A DNA stretch of 64,000 nucleotides, from positions 5,201,182-5,265,181 of the forward strand of contig NC_087384.1 of the NCBI RefSeq assembly GCF_963675165.1. The letters run 5' to 3'. The notes beneath the pieces are model-generated. The model searched no databases and was not told the origin of the DNA. It saw nothing but the letters and a program-made list of their open reading frames with translations. The number at the start of each line of letters is the position of its first letter. The first letter of the stretch is position 1. Of the stretch, positions 22,264-35,029 are shown piece after piece. Position numbers and translations under genes: made by a program. The stretch is from Halichondria panicea (lineage: Eukaryota > Porifera > Demospongiae > Suberitida > Halichondriidae).

Positions 22264-22599
22264 GTACAACAAAAAACAATAACACTTATATCAGTTTTTT
22301 AGTACTGTAGTGAACTGTTTAGCATTTTTAGCCAGAGCTAAGAGAGCGCTATAATTATAACACTAAGTTAAACGTATAAACAATGTTGAATTACTTGTTC
22401 AAATAAGTGAGGATCAAAGATTAATTGGTGAAATATCGACTCCAGTTTTGAGGCCTTGGTGATATTTGTTTTGGTGATATGTTGTGATAATATATCAGAG
22501 CTCTCAGTAACTAGTGGTTGCACTAAGTATACACACATGCAATACGAAGGCTTTGTATATTGTGTGTACTTAGTGAGAGCTCATTAACTGGTGTGGCCA

Positions 22600-23200
22600 A
22601 ATATTTGCTTATCCACTTAATATAATTTTGTATAGATGATCATGAGTATTGGGCATTTGAAATTTGAAATTTGAATGTTTGAATGAGTTGGCAGGAAGTC
22701 TAGTGCTAGTGTTGTGAATAAAGTAAACACTCATGCAGATCGAGTGACTGTACAATAAACAACAAACACTGAACTGTTATTCGTATTACAGTTTACTTAA
22801 CACTGTCAGGACACCTGGGGGAGTATGTATAAAGACTGAATATATAGCTATATCATCAGCATAGTACCGGTATAGTACACAGTGAGTGACGCTGTAAAGT
22901 TATCATTGGTACCAGTAAACATGTTGAGTAAACATGTTTAGAGTGATCAGTAGCTCTCTCGTTCAGAATCTTCACTTAGCTAGATCATTAGTCAATACAC
23001 ACAATACGTACATTGTGTATTGAATATGTGTATATACAAAGTGTGAGCAATAAAACAATAGATGTACAAACACAAGGAACTATATGACTTTGTAGGAACT
23101 GACTTATACCTGCATGTATATACATGGCCACAAATACATGCTACTATAGATGTACATATTCGTTGAGCAAGGTAGTGACTTATACTGTACACCTGTTTAC
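22600..23200. repeat. Family flank repeat
   Basis: Same motif series as at 16130-16600, continuing to TACACACAATACG and TGTATATACATGGCCACAAA. It lies directly downstream of the decayed family copy. Confidence 0.75.
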
Positions 23201-23349
23201 TAAGCAGAAACCCTGCATGTTATGTGAAGCCCATAGGGTAATAGCAAAAGGCTATATGTATAGCTTGATAGTTGTATCAAGAGCATTACTTGGTAAATAT
23301 AATTATATGTATACTATCAAGGACATTTATAACAGTTATGAATACGATT

Positions 23350-26100
23350 AGTGAATAGAGTTTCAGGCCCAGGGCATACCTCTGCCAGAGAAACTTGTTA
23401 GTATTGTGTTCACACGTGTTTGCAAATACACAAATATGTAAATTGCACTATATCAGTATATGTGACAGGCTCTGGGAAAACAGACCAATTGGCGCAAGCT
23501 ATAATTTTTGCGATCTATATACCAGATGATAGAGCAAAGAATTGCCTACCATTGATATGCTTAGTTTGCATATACCTCGTTCCATGCCTGAGTTATGCGC
23601 GTTGGAAACTCGAAGTTGTAAAACTGCAGTATTGAGAAACGTATGCAGTATTGAGAAACGCCCACTCAAAGAGTGCTAAATTGGGAAAAGTAAGGTAATG
23701 GTGGCAGCTTAGACGAAGCGCTTTGGTGGAAAGAGATTTTGCAGAGAGATAGTAGAAAGACTGTAAATAACTATAAGCCAAGAAAAAAAATTATGAGATT
23801 ATACACTGTATAGTCTATAAATCTGGCTATTGCTCAATACCAATATCTGCTCCAATTGATCTGTTTTCCCAGAGCCTGTCACATATATGTACAGGCGAGG
23901 AATTCAAAAACACTTACAATAGTACATATAATAGTTAGATACTGTTTTGGAGGGATCTATGGGATTTAGAAGCCCAAAGGCACTGATTTAGTATCCCGAG
24001 CGTAGCGAGGGTACTAAAGTGGCTGAGGGCTTCTAAATCACATGGACACCGACAAAACAGTGTCTAACTCATTTAGATACTAGTGCGCATGCGCAAACCG
24101 CTTGACTACAATACAATTACTTGACAACGGAATACTAGGTATACTAAGTAAATTTGCAGGTATACTAAGTCCCATAGTATACCTGCTCTGAGGCACTTTT
24201 CCCATGTACTTCCCATGTACTTCCCATGTAGATCTTATCAACTAGTGTCTAAACGTACATATACCAAGCTAGTTCAGAACTGTGTGACAAAAATTATTAT
24301 TTTCGTATCAATCATTAGATGTATATAGCAATTAAGGTTAGGGTATTGTGGTCACTCATGAATAATCATTAAAAGTGTGTGTGTGTGTGTGTGTGTGTGT
24401 GTCGCCTAAAGTCTAGGAAATTTAAGCATGTGTATAAATGTACAAGGTACACGGCTCATTAACGGGTGATACCTCAGAATTGTGGCCAAATATTTGCTTA
24501 TCCACCTAGGTAGTCATGGGAATTTGAAATTTGAAATTTGATTGTTAACGAGTCGACAGGAATTCTAGTGCTAGTGTTGTGAATAAACACTCATGCAGAG
24601 TGACTGTGCAATAAACAACAAACGATAAGTATTACAGTTTACTTAACACTGTCAGGACACCTATAGGGGAGTGTGTATATAAATAATTATATCACCTACT
24701 TGGTATTCGTGCCAGTATCATAATTGAACATTTACAAAACAATTGTAACTATACATGCACTGTACTACATGTATATACAGCAGCCCAGAGTACAGCTAAT
24801 CTAAGATTATAGACCATGCAAGTGTGTTCATAAAACCAAAGGGACTGTTCAATAGCTACAAAATGTACATACTGTAAAGAAATTCCAGAGTGCGCAATTT
24901 AACCCTTTCCCGGCTTTAATTAAAACAAAATAATACAGAATAAATACATGTTTTTCTTTAAAAATCCATATCTTATGAACCATACATTGAAATCACTCGT
25001 AACTATTTCCTACAGGTAGCCCAGACCCCGGGGGTACCATGACATCATCATCGTTACCTAGCAACTGACCACCCCCAACTAATTAGCGATTGTTTACAAA
25101 CATTCACAATTATATACACAAACAATATTATACGAAGGCACAAAGTGACTATAGACACTAAGTAAGTGTTCTCAATATTCTCACGGTGACATAGTTCGAT
25201 CAGGATCTGCCGAAACTTCTCTGTGAGGTCGTATCAGCAGACGCCCTTTTCCCGGGAAACGTTCTTCACCTACACACACGTTTACAAGTTCAATGGTGGC
25301 TCATGATATCCACTGCTGTACTAACTAGCCTAAGCAAACCTATACTGAAGCTATCAGAATACAGTATGTTGTACAAATGCTACTCTAGACTTACCAGATC
25401 CAGAAACTTGGTCCAGCTCCTTCAGGCTCCTCAGGCTCTTTATTTTTTAGCTTGAGGTAGCTTCCTACCTAGCTACGATCCCAGTCACTGTCCTCTCACT
25501 CTACAAGGCCATAAGCATCGATATTCTCACTGTCTAGCAGCTCTAGAACCCCGCTGAGGTTGTACTACAAAGATCTTGAAGCCATCATCAAACGGTCACT
25601 TTTCTTTCGACAGTACTGCACAAAGCGTACCTCAAAGCAAGATGTTGAAAATACCATGTGAAAGAGTAGCTCAATGCACATGTGCTGGTACCTACAGTGT
25701 GCGCATAGCTCCAACACAGCCCGCACAGCAAATTTTTGAAAAATCTCAGTCCGCTGGACGACATATGTCGTCCAAAGCCGGGAAAGGGTTAAGTGTATAT
25801 AAGACAAGAACGTGCATCTCTCACATACATGCATGTATATAGCAATCACTATAATTATATGCATGACTCAAATCTGTGAGTGTTTGTATAGTGAATGCAA
25901 CTGGGCTTTCAACTACATGTGTACGGTAAACTGACCTCCACTGATTGAGAGTGTGGTGGACTGGAGTTGAGAGCTTTGACTACCAACACAGACTCTGAGG
26001 AGGACTCAAGCTGTGAGTGTGTGTGTGTGGGAGTGCATGTATACCGTAATACTTGAAGTAGAAGGACCACAAAACACTAATGGTTTGATAATGACAGAAC
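23350..26100. other. Intergenic interval with family scraps and simple repeats
   Basis: A family 3' end scrap (GAAACTTGTTAGTATTGTGTTCACACGTG) is at 23389-23430. 23460-23480 and its reverse complement at 23866-23888 (TGTGACAGGCTCTGGGAAAA) bound a ~430-bp inverted-repeat element. A (GT)n tract is at 24374-24402 and a flank repeat at 24420-24680. A minus-strand exon-like segment at ~25947-26010 has an acceptor and donor but no recognisable product. Confidence 0.5.
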
Positions 26101-26117
26101 CATGGTGGTTAGACAAA

Positions 26118-26180
26118 CCTCATCCTCGAAGTTGCTGTGTGGGGGCCTGCAGCTGTGGTTTCTGGAAGTAGCTAGTAGAA
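26118..26180 (-). pseudogene. AMD1: AMD1 exon C remnant
   Basis: It aligns with AMD1 exon C at 12626-12700 (TTCCAGAAACCACAGCTGCA ... CTTCGAGGA) and keeps the GAG|GTTTGT donor context, but lost bases shift the frame and create a stop. The 5' part of the exon is gone, though intron sequence upstream (ACTCTTTATGGCA) is shared. It forms the left end of the duplicated block. Confidence 0.8.
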
Positions 26181-26608
26181 AGCCTGCATGGCGATGGATA
26201 TGTATAGTTACGATATCTGTAAAGTACACATAATACGTGTATATATATATACAGAGAAAACTCTTTATGGCATTCCTGAGAAGATTTTAATTCACAACCA
26301 TGCATGTCCAGTAATGCATCAATAACATATAATATGGGTCAAGTGTATATGCCCACACCATGCATGTCACATATATAATTATATACCCATGCATGGGTCA
26401 CCCAATATGATTGTGATCAAAATAATGAGCACCATACTATTATGTACTCACGGGTCATGATCACCCATTATAGTGTCTTCCTCACCAGAGTACTTATAGC
26501 ACCTGCAAAGTATATACCGCATATGCCCACACAGTACAGCACAGCACATTATACACCCTTTACATGTACCTATTATAGCACCGGAGACCATTATATATTA
26601 TAGTATAC

Positions 26609-26817
26609 GTGGAATACCGAAATTGTAGAGAAAAACTTGAGTTTATGACTGGAACAAAAAGAACCACCTCTGGACAAGGACTATTAGGAACATGTACACA
26701 TCCTTCAACAGAGGACAAAATGGGACTCGCGATCGGGTGGTATAGTTGTGGTACCAGTCCAACTGGCGGGACCTGTGGGTGCTCAAGCAATTGTAAAGTG
26801 GTTCAACATAAGTATCA
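26609..26817 (+). pseudogene. SAP30BP: SAP30BP exon 2 remnant
   Basis: It matches 4222-4420 of the intact gene: LEFMTGTKRTTSGQGLLGT, then GTSPTGG. The N-terminal part and the conserved family core are missing. Frame shifts follow (CTHPSTEDK), and the Gly-rich tail is scrambled. It is part of the 26.1-29.7 kb block. Confidence 0.9.
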
Positions 26818-27080
26818 TGAAGTTACATTAACTAATGCTCTATACCATGCAATTCGATATTTTCATGTATGCAGTATCTTGCAGTTGATCTTGCCTCTTT
26901 GTCAGAATAAGTTTTGATAATTGGTAAAGATCCTTAATTTTATATTAAAGATTTTGGTAGACCTTAGTCTGTAAGAAAAAAGTGCATGGATCTGCATGCT
27001 AAGTATAGTCTATAACAACCTACAGGTAAATCTACAATTCAAGTGATTCTCTCTTATAATAGTAATGCAACTACAGCCAG

Positions 27081-27370
27081 CCATGGGGGTTGCAATTCAT
27101 AAGAAACGATTACTTGGAGCAGTCTCCTGACAACTGTTATGGCTATAATTATATGCATTTGTAATTAAAGCGGACTTAGATACCACCAAGAATGCAGAGG
27201 AGGACTCAAGCAAAGTGATTCCACACATTACCACAGCTAGGGCCGTCTAAAGTACAAGAGCTGGTTCCCATGAAACACTAAAAAAGAGTATTTCATTGAG
27301 CGAACAAGAAAGACTGGTGTACCTTGATCACACCTCTCTAAGCCATTACTTCCAATGCTGAACAAGACAA
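27081..27370 (+). pseudogene. WSCD-like sulfotransferase remnant
   Basis: It aligns with 4922-5310 of the intact gene from GCCATGGGGGTTGCAATTCA, with a frameshifting insertion and deletions. The stem segment KSISLSEQE-LVYLDHTSL is readable near 27285. Both nucleotide-binding motifs and all of exon 2 are gone. The 3' UTR region follows in two copies. Confidence 0.9.
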
Positions 27371-27419
27371 GTACAAGACATGCAATGCCTTGTCCACACT
27401 ATACGTACTCTTACTCCCA

Positions 27420-27800
27420 TAGAGAAATGAAGCACTGCATGCTAGCTATGTGTGTATGGCATCAGATATGACCCAAAACAAAGTAATAACGATTTCTGAA
27501 CATGATAAAAATCATAAAATCCTAATCAATGCTTAAGATGGAGGGCATTTTGTTGGAGTGTAAATTGTAGTGACATAGATCTTATAATTATAATGGTATG
27601 TATGGCATCAGATATGACCCAAAACAGACTATGTTTTTTTTATCAATAACAATTTCTGTACATGATAAAAATCATAAAATCATATTAAATCAATGCTTAA
27701 GATGGAGAGCATTTTGAATTGTAGTGACATTAGATCCTATAATTATAATGGTGTTCACGTTACGTGGTTCTTTGCTTGCATTCCAAGTGCACACTGGTAT
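27420..27800. repeat. Doubled 3'-UTR remnant of the sulfotransferase gene
   Basis: The sequence after the WSCD stop (GATAAAAATCATAATAATAC ... ATTGTAGTGACATAGATCCT) occurs twice here, at 27460-27600 and 27600-27770. The second copy continues to GTGTTCACGTTACGTGGTTC as at 6400-6425. A local tandem duplication therefore followed the block duplication. Confidence 0.8.
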
Positions 27801-28906
27801 GGTGCAGCTGTTGCTTGGTGACTGTTTCTAGAGAACTCCAACATCTGCAAATGAGTTAATAATTATACAGTAGAGGCCAAATTAAAGTTTCTATTTCGTT
27901 TGTGTAGTACTGCGTTTGTTTTGATTCTGTTGCACGCAAGCAAAACAATCGGTTGGTGCATGTGCAATCAAGCTTGCAATGTGTTGGTTACACAAACCGC
28001 TAATTGGATTCGTAGTAATTAAGGCAATTGCTACATGTACATGCATGCTGCAATGTACCAGTACTTATTCGGTTTAAGGAGCAAAAAAATAATTGCGAAG
28101 CCAGAGGTCATTTCTTTTGAAGGTTGAAAAGTTATGTTGAAGTCCTAGTGTCGCATATTTAGAGGGTCGCATCTAATTGGAGGTTAGTCTACTATCCTCG
28201 ATTACAGGCCGCTTAATGTTTCTAGTGGCCTGGAATTGAGGCTATGGTTTGACCTCTATTTAGGATGCGACATAAACATTTTTTCAACACAGCAGTCGCT
28301 ACTTTTAGAGGTCAGAAAATTACCTAAGATCGAGGATGTTGCATATTTGGAGGGTCGCCTTAAATCGAATGAGTATGGTAACCACAAAACCACTGCGTAG
28401 GCGAAACAGGCCTTTGCGTGCAATCTAACCAGCTATCTACCCAAACGGAACAGAAACTTTAATTTGGCTTTTACTGTAAATGAAGCTTTGCAATGGGTTA
28501 ACTTAAAGTGATAGGATTCATCATATGCAAGAGGCAATGCATTCAAGAATTTATCAGTGGATCGAAGGAAAACTATAATGCAAAATTGAGAAAGCAATAA
28601 TTAATTTTGTTGATCGAGACACACCTTTTCAGTTCTTTGTCGAGAGTAGTCACTACTGCACCAGTAGACTCAGCGAAGGAGGTCACCTGATTCATGAGAG
28701 ACATTGTAATGTTCTACTCGAATGTGAGTTAACTAAGTATGGCTATACAATTACATTTGAGAGTTTGGGGCGTATGTCCATCATGACATCTCCCAATTGC
28801 AACACATCCTCACACTCCGCCAGCTTCTCTGTCAGTTGCCCTGGTAACAAAGAGAGCCTCAACTCACAACTTGTCATTAAATCAATGCCCAAACTAGCAA
28901 AACGTA

Positions 28907-28998
28907 TTTCCCAGGAGAGGATCGAACTCTCGACCTTCGCATTACTCAGCCAATACTGCTTATAAGTACGACGCGCTAACCAACTGGGCCACTGGGAA
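28907..28998 (-). tRNA. tRNA-Ile(UAU) with 18-nt intron, copy 2
   Basis: It is identical in layout to the copy at 6904-6995: 92 nt, anticodon TAT, same 18-nt intron, intact A and B boxes. The acceptor stem is TTCCCAG/CTGGGAA. One pair has changed on both sides (C-G to T-A), so the stem stays perfectly paired. The D-loop has one C-to-T change. Unlike the protein genes of the duplicated block it shows no decay, which suggests that it is functional. Confidence 0.9.
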
Positions 28999-29084
28999 CT
29001 TCACATAATAAAACTGCCAATGGAGGATGCCGGGCTATTTCTAATTGCTAAGTTAAAGACTTAACACACTTCATTTGTAGTAAA

Positions 29085-29661
29085 CACACTTTATTAGTCT
29101 ACACTGTTACTATGCATGGGGTCTTTTGAAAACTCTTACAAAGCTTCGACCACTAACATTTACCTTACCACGAAAACACGGTCTACAAAACCACCAAGGA
29201 AAGAAACATTTCTCTACATGCCCCCAGGGTGTCTTTATATTCACATGATTGCACAGAGTAGAAGTTCCCTCACCTTCATCGACTGGTAGTATTCCACATA
29301 GATCCATGTCATGTCTGGTGGCATCCAGAGCTCTCGCCATGGCAACATATAGCTCCTCTCCAGATGAGCCATGCTTGAGACTACTGGACCAAGACCTTGC
29401 AGCTGTGGGAGTGTGCATATGTGTGTGAGTGTGTGGACAGTTATTCGGACAGTTAATCAGTAGTGGAAAAGTTAGCATGCAGTTATACATGTATAAACAT
29501 GTACAAATTATTTCTCCTTCAGATATAGACCACACCCACCTGTATGTCCATGGTTTTGTCTAGCGCCAGATTCTCCTTTCAGTGTCAAGATTCTTTTTCA
29601 GCTCCACACTGTTACACTTCTTGCCCTCCACACTTTCCATATATAGACTGTATAGCTGTCT
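29085..29661 (-). pseudogene. HAUS8-like gene, 3' exons (frameshifted)
   Basis: HAUS8 is a subunit of augmin, which nucleates microtubules on existing spindle microtubules. One exon is 29661-29540: RQLYSLYMESVEGKK, CNSVELKKNLDTE, then a one-base loss before ENLALDKTMDIQ. The next is 29402-29274, containing ELYVAMARALDATRHDM and ILPVDEG in a second frame. The ALDATRH-(D/E)-M/L region with its upstream LD-x-Q helix is the block I recall from HAUS8. Splice sites are good (CCACAG, CAG|GTGGGT, CCCACAG, GAAG|GTGAGG), and AATAAA for a 3' end lies at ~29091. At least one and probably two frameshifts make it non-coding. The 5' exons are missing here but present at 7629-8354. Confidence 0.55.
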
Positions 29662-30033
29662 CTGTGGAAGAAAATACAATTCTATACTGACGTAGCTTAT
29701 TCAATTAACCGACAAAATACAGCTTTCTGGCTGAAAACGTTCCCAGGCTAATAAATATCATATGCACTAATATCAAGGGCATATAAAAGAAGAGAGGGCA
29801 TGCAACACCAATTAAAATTCGAAATTCTTCCACATTATTCAAGCAGTTATTTTTTTATACACATATATACCACTACCACACATACTCACCTTGTACCATA
29901 TAATATACCATATGCACTTCCCATGTCGTGCCACACCATATACCTTCTCCCATGCTCCACTCACTATCTTATTGCTTGTTCCTCATCACCCCGTGGTCAC
30001 TGAAACTCCTCCTCACACCCTCACTGTTCATCA

Positions 30034-30183
30034 TTGTTAAAAGTATTCAGTGTCAGAGCTTCTTTCGATGATTGTGCTCAGTGGAGCCATTTGATTGGCT
30101 GGCTGGATCATGTGATTGTTGCTGTATACTACCGCCCGGGCATTGATTGTACTATCCTTTTGGCTTCCTACATTCAACAGGTA
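30034..30183 (+). other. Possible exon, unrecognised
   Basis: An open segment (SFDDCAQWSHLIGWLDHVIV, then AVYYRPG) ends at a plausible donor, CAACAG|GTATTG. The AVYYRPG string recalls LINE endonucleases, but nothing else of a retrotransposon is present. I cannot assign it. Confidence 0.15.
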
Positions 30184-30567
30184 TTGCACAACCATTATAA
30201 CAAAATTGTTTCACAAACATTTAGCATTGTATTGTCAAACAATATATATAGGAGCTAAACACACTGCAGTGAAGTATATATAGCTTTACGTCACTAATAT
30301 TAATTTTGACCAAATATGTGGTACTATCCCATGTACATGTATCACTCATGAAAGGCTAAGTACTGTATCACTCATGAAAGGCTAAGTACTACGTATACTT
30401 ACAGCTACAGTATAGTGAGAAAGAATCAGTAAACATTGTATATAATTATAGTCACAGACAAATTCCCGCTATATATATAGCTATAAAATTAGCTAGGAAA
30501 GTGTAACACACCGACCTGACAGTGCATGCTAAGAAAGAGAGCAACTCCTTACCAAGACTTCATCAAA

Positions 30568-31350
30568 ATGGAACAGAACATATCATTTATAACCACGGAT
30601 GACTTTGGAAAGAAATTGAAAGAAGAATATTCTCCACCAACAGATCAAAATAAACATATTGATTACTTCTACTTCCGAGGTTCTGAAGACAAACATCACA
30701 TTGCAGACAAAATTGCTCAACGTTTCAAAACAATTGTGGGTGATGATTTCTTTACATTGATAAATCAGGAATGGCTAGGCTTTACAATAATTAAGTACCC
30801 ATTGGCAGAAGGAACAAGCGAAGATGACAGGGAGAAAAAGATCAACGAAAAGCTTCGATCCCCAATTGCTAGTGACCTGACAGACACCAAGGTCATTTTC
30901 AACTGAGCTTGCCTCTACCACAGCTATGACATGAATGAAGATACTATCCAGGCGAGTGATATCGGAAAAGTCATGAAACAAGGCAATGCTCAACAAGAGG
31001 ATACACATAACACCCATCAAGAATTTTTCTATCTCACAGTTCAAATTAAGCCCCAGGAGACATTAAATGTTTCCTCATTTCTTAGGAGACTCCCTGGAAA
31101 TTGGAAGAAATTAGAACCGCATAATACCTGGCCAGATACCTTCTTGGGACATTTTCCGAAGTCACCTTTCGATAAAACAGAGCGCGAAAGGGAAGCTCGT
31201 CTCAATCGTGAAGTTCGACTTCCTCTCATGAAGGTGTTAGAAGATGAACTCATGACAACTTATCCCAAGACTGGGGACACGATCGAGAGGAGAGTTCTGG
31301 TTTTGATGACCAGAGCCTGTAAACTTGAATCTGCTAATACTGGAATCTAA
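30568..31350 (+). pseudogene. Two-module family member with one in-frame TGA
   Basis: ATG at 30568, chosen over 30526 because MEQN... aligns with the other N-termini. 260 codons, intronless. Module 1: DDFGKKLKEEYSPP, HIDYFYFRG, EWLGFTIIKYP, EDDREKKINEKL, then TGA at 30904-30906 where the family has Arg in the SRACLY motif, followed at once by ACLY in frame. Module 2 is intact: IGKVMKQG, HQEFFYLTVQ, RRLPGNWKKLE, TWPDTFLGHFPK, ERERE, LNREVRLPLMKVLE, LMTRACKL. One substitution (AGA to TGA) separates it from an open gene. Recent loss, a polymorphic stop, a sequencing error and readthrough cannot be told apart here. The copy at 59642 is a close relative. Confidence 0.7.
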
Positions 31351-31823
31351 CTATGAATTCTGACTATCGTACAGATTTTACATGCAAAAATTATATTGTA
31401 AATATATAGCTGCTTTTGTTGTATACACATGCACATGCATATAGTTACACAGTATAATAATTCTATATTGATCATGAGGACCTGACACTATTAATGACAA
31501 CAGGCTCCATTGACGTTATGGGGTTCAAGGAAGCATAAAATGAACACTTACTTCAGTTGACTTGCATGTATAATTATACATTTATATACTTGCACTGTTT
31601 ACAATAATTGTGTTGTAAGTAATGGCAGTGTAAGTCTCTCTAGCTCAAACTGACAGTATTTGTGACTATGTCTACAACAAATATGGTTCTATAAGCTTCC
31701 AAATACTTTCAAATATACAAACATTTGATGCATCCAGGCTTGGACAAGTCATTATCCTATGATTTAAACAAATAACATTAATGGCTACCCTCTCAACCAT
31801 ATACACTATACTGGTCCAACTAA

Positions 31824-32100
31824 ATGAGTCAAAACAGAACCAGGATGGGATGGATCCTTTTCTTTAAGAGACAAGAAACAGCAATGATTGAACACGAATA
31901 TGAAACGCAAATTGTTAACAAAAGCATTCTCAAAACCCCTAGCGACGAGCACTTGGATTATATGATAACACCATTGACAGTCGCACTATACTCTCGAGCA
32001 TCATTCTTGCAACACTTATTCCTGGAAATTGGAAAGGTGGATTCCGAGGCTTGGCCACATATATATATTGTTATAGCTATGAGAATAGCAAGTCAATAGC
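31824..32100 (+). pseudogene. Two-module family fragment
   Basis: Short pieces in different frames match the family: a K-TEPGWDG-like block, HLDYMIT, ASFLQHLFLEIGKV (frameshifted LIPGNWK) and WPHIYI. The same fragment recurs at 35030-35160. Confidence 0.7.
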
Positions 32101-32620
32101 CACATGTTGCTACATGTAAGATATAAGGGAAGCCAAGCATTTCTGTTTACTGTTTACACATGCTTTGTGTGTATGGCTTATAATTAAATATTCATACCAC
32201 TTAAGTGGTCGTGAATATTGACTGTTTGAAATTTAAATCCTTGAATGATGAATCGGCAGGAAGTCTAGCGCTTATGTTATGAAGAACTAAGAAGAGTAGA
32301 CTATTGTACACTGTAAACTATACAATGAACAATGAGCTGTTCCTTAAAGGCTACCAAGACACCTATAATACTATGTCATCAACCTGTCAATGGCAGTTAA
32401 ACGCTACATTCGCCTAAACATGCATGTTGGCTCGATCGGACATTCGATGGTGATCGTTATACATTGCACACTGGAATGGCGTCGCAATGATGTCCCGGTT
32501 TGATAAGTCACACCCCACCAGGCTTGTCACCTCGGACTCGTCGGGGTCGTGGGGATGCATGTGAGGCATTCTATACCCAGCTCTACATGATTCCAGCTCA
32601 AATGGCCCACATCCATGGGA
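31970..32620. repeat. Direct repeat, copy 1 (partner 35040-35830)
   Basis: The 35.0 kb copy has the same order: ACAGTCGCACTATACTCTCG, AAGCCAAGCATTTCTGTTTA, GATGTCCCGGTTTGATAAGT, then GTCACCTCGGACTCGTCGGG. The right part is open on the minus strand (HMHPHDPDESEVTSLVG) in both copies, suggesting a decayed coding segment that I do not recognise. Confidence 0.75.
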
Positions 32621-32839
32621 CCCATTGTCATTGCCATGGCAATATGGGGTCAGGAGTGGCAAGGCCATGCAGTCACTCTACTTCCGTTAGGATAACGCAG
32701 CATGCAGTTGTGGCGTTAGTCAATGCAGGCACAAGCAGAGACGACGACCTTATGAGAAACATTATAAGCTTCATCATGGAACTTCGTTGTGTCGATTTCC
32801 CACATCAGGGGTATCCACAATTCGCTAGCTAAAGTTTAG

Positions 32840-34560
32840 GCAAACTGCTTTTCTTTCAAGTATTCCAAGCTTAACTTTTATCTGGCTACAAAGTTTTGGC
32901 TGTCGAGTAGCAAATTTATTTACCAACTACTCAAAAATATCTCAGGCTAATCGAAAGTGCAAACTTTATAGGCAATCTTGATATAATTTTGAAGCTTAAG
33001 GTCTGTTGTATTTAATTTGATAAAATTTGCATGCTATAAGGGGCATCTTCTTATAGGCCACGTCACAATATATCGTCAGCACACGTGAACTGGCTTACAC
33101 AAACACAATTAACAGCAACACGTATCAACACGAGAATGTACATAATTACACACATACACCACCGGATGTTTCATGTACTAAAATTATTGTTTTGACCAAA
33201 TATATGTACTCATGAAACAGCTACTTGGTACTATACAAAGTCTGCAAATCTGCGAAAGAATCAATAACTGTGAGTTTCAATAACAATACATGTATATACA
33301 GTCATAGACAACTTTCTGCTATAATTATGCGTATAACATAACAGCCAGAAAATTGTAATGGCATGTCACAGTCTAGTCTATATGAAACCAAGAGTATAGA
33401 TAAGAGTAAGAGTGTTGAACTGCTACAGTGCCATCACTTGATAGTATGTTAGCAACTTCCCAGAAACCATACATGCTAGTTGTGCAGTTCTGGCAGTGCT
33501 ACAAACCACAGACCACAGTTTACTCAAGAACACTTAACAGTTTACTCCACAGCACTCATTAATTGAATAGTGACGACAGTGATGGTAAATGCGGTTCTAT
33601 GTTAACTATTTATACAGCACTCTTATTCTTGACGAAACTTATCACAAGAACGTTAATTGTAAGTGCATGACACATGTAAAACATGGCAGCAACATACTCT
33701 ACCCTATATATGAAGTTGCAAATACTTCATATAGGAATGGTAAGAAAGATCCCAACACTGTACTCCCAATAAACTATTGTTGGGCTAATGGATCAAGCTA
33801 AAAGACTCTGAGCAAGCCTTGATAAACTTAGAACAGAGGCTGAAAGGGTAGAAAATGATGGTTGCATGGACAGCCCGAAAATTGAAAATTGATTTTCAAC
33901 GATCCATTCAGCAATGAGCGTTAATGAGAAAATGCACTTAATAGTGAAAAAGGTTAACCTCTCAATACGGACAAACAGGAAACCACACTCACATTTCATG
34001 TCCAATGTGGTAGAGCATACTGGCACTCCAATAATATCTTGGATTTCAGCATAGATACTGTAACAGGAAAGATAATCACGTGTGGATATAGGCTACACAT
34101 AAAATCAATATATACAGAGCTTGACCAGCCATCCGTGTTCCCCACCAAATGCGGGAAAACAACCTTTATGGCTGTTACAGCAAATACAGACTTTTGGGGG
34201 TGTTGTAAAATGTTGGGAACGAAGAAAACATGAATACACCACATACATGCACAGGGATATACTGTTACACAAAAAATATTTGGCCAAAAACGCTAAAATT
34301 TATAGTGTGTCGTCAAAACATCTGGGAACTAATTAAGCAACACTGTAAACAAGCTATTCCATAAAACAATTCGTTGTAACGAGTACGTGACTCCCTGAGA
34401 ATTGTGAATCAAACTTTCACTTAAATGGTCACAAACATTAATGGGTACTATAATTTGAATGCTTGAATGAGTCGACAGGAAGTATATATAGTGCTGCAGC
34501 GTTGTGAATAAAGTAAACACTCGGAATGGCCTGAACTGCTTTATAGCATACGCATGGATA
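32840..34560. other. Intergenic, flank-repeat material
   Basis: No supported gene. A flank-repeat copy (GTCGTCAAAACATCTGGGAA ... GCTTGAATGAGTCGACAGGA) occupies 34260-34530. Its lookalikes are at 10010-10150, 13450-13580, 34890-35000 and 37570-37760, with an inverted one at 36285-36445. Confidence 0.5.
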
Positions 34561-35029
34561 TTTCCTAATCCTAACCCTAAAACATCACCAATTGAGACAG
34601 AATGTCAACAAAGGGAAATCAGACTATTCGAATGCCACTGCTAGCTCTTGTTTAAACAATTTTCTTTGTTCCAAAAGTTTAACGACACCCCCACACATGA
34701 ATTTCAAATGCTCTAATAGATATATCTATCAGCCTCGATTTCTGAGTAAACGTGTACAGCAAAATATAATTTTATAGCTATAGTGTATATACGTATATAG
34801 GGTTTCACTGTGAGCCAAACCACCCAAAAAAACGTGCTAGTGTTACACTGTTACACAAACATCTTTTGCCAAAAATGCTACAATTCATAGTGTGCATGTG
34901 TGTCGTCAAAAGTCTGGGAACTAGCAAATATGAATGCAATGTACAAGGTCATTCCATAAAACACTTCATTGAAACAAATCACTCCATCAGAATTGTGAAT
35001 CTTGCTTATGCAACATTTACGAGAATGGC

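Noticed and set aside
28765-28965. 66-codon open frame
   Set aside because: Antisense of the second tRNA-Ile and its flank, not a gene.
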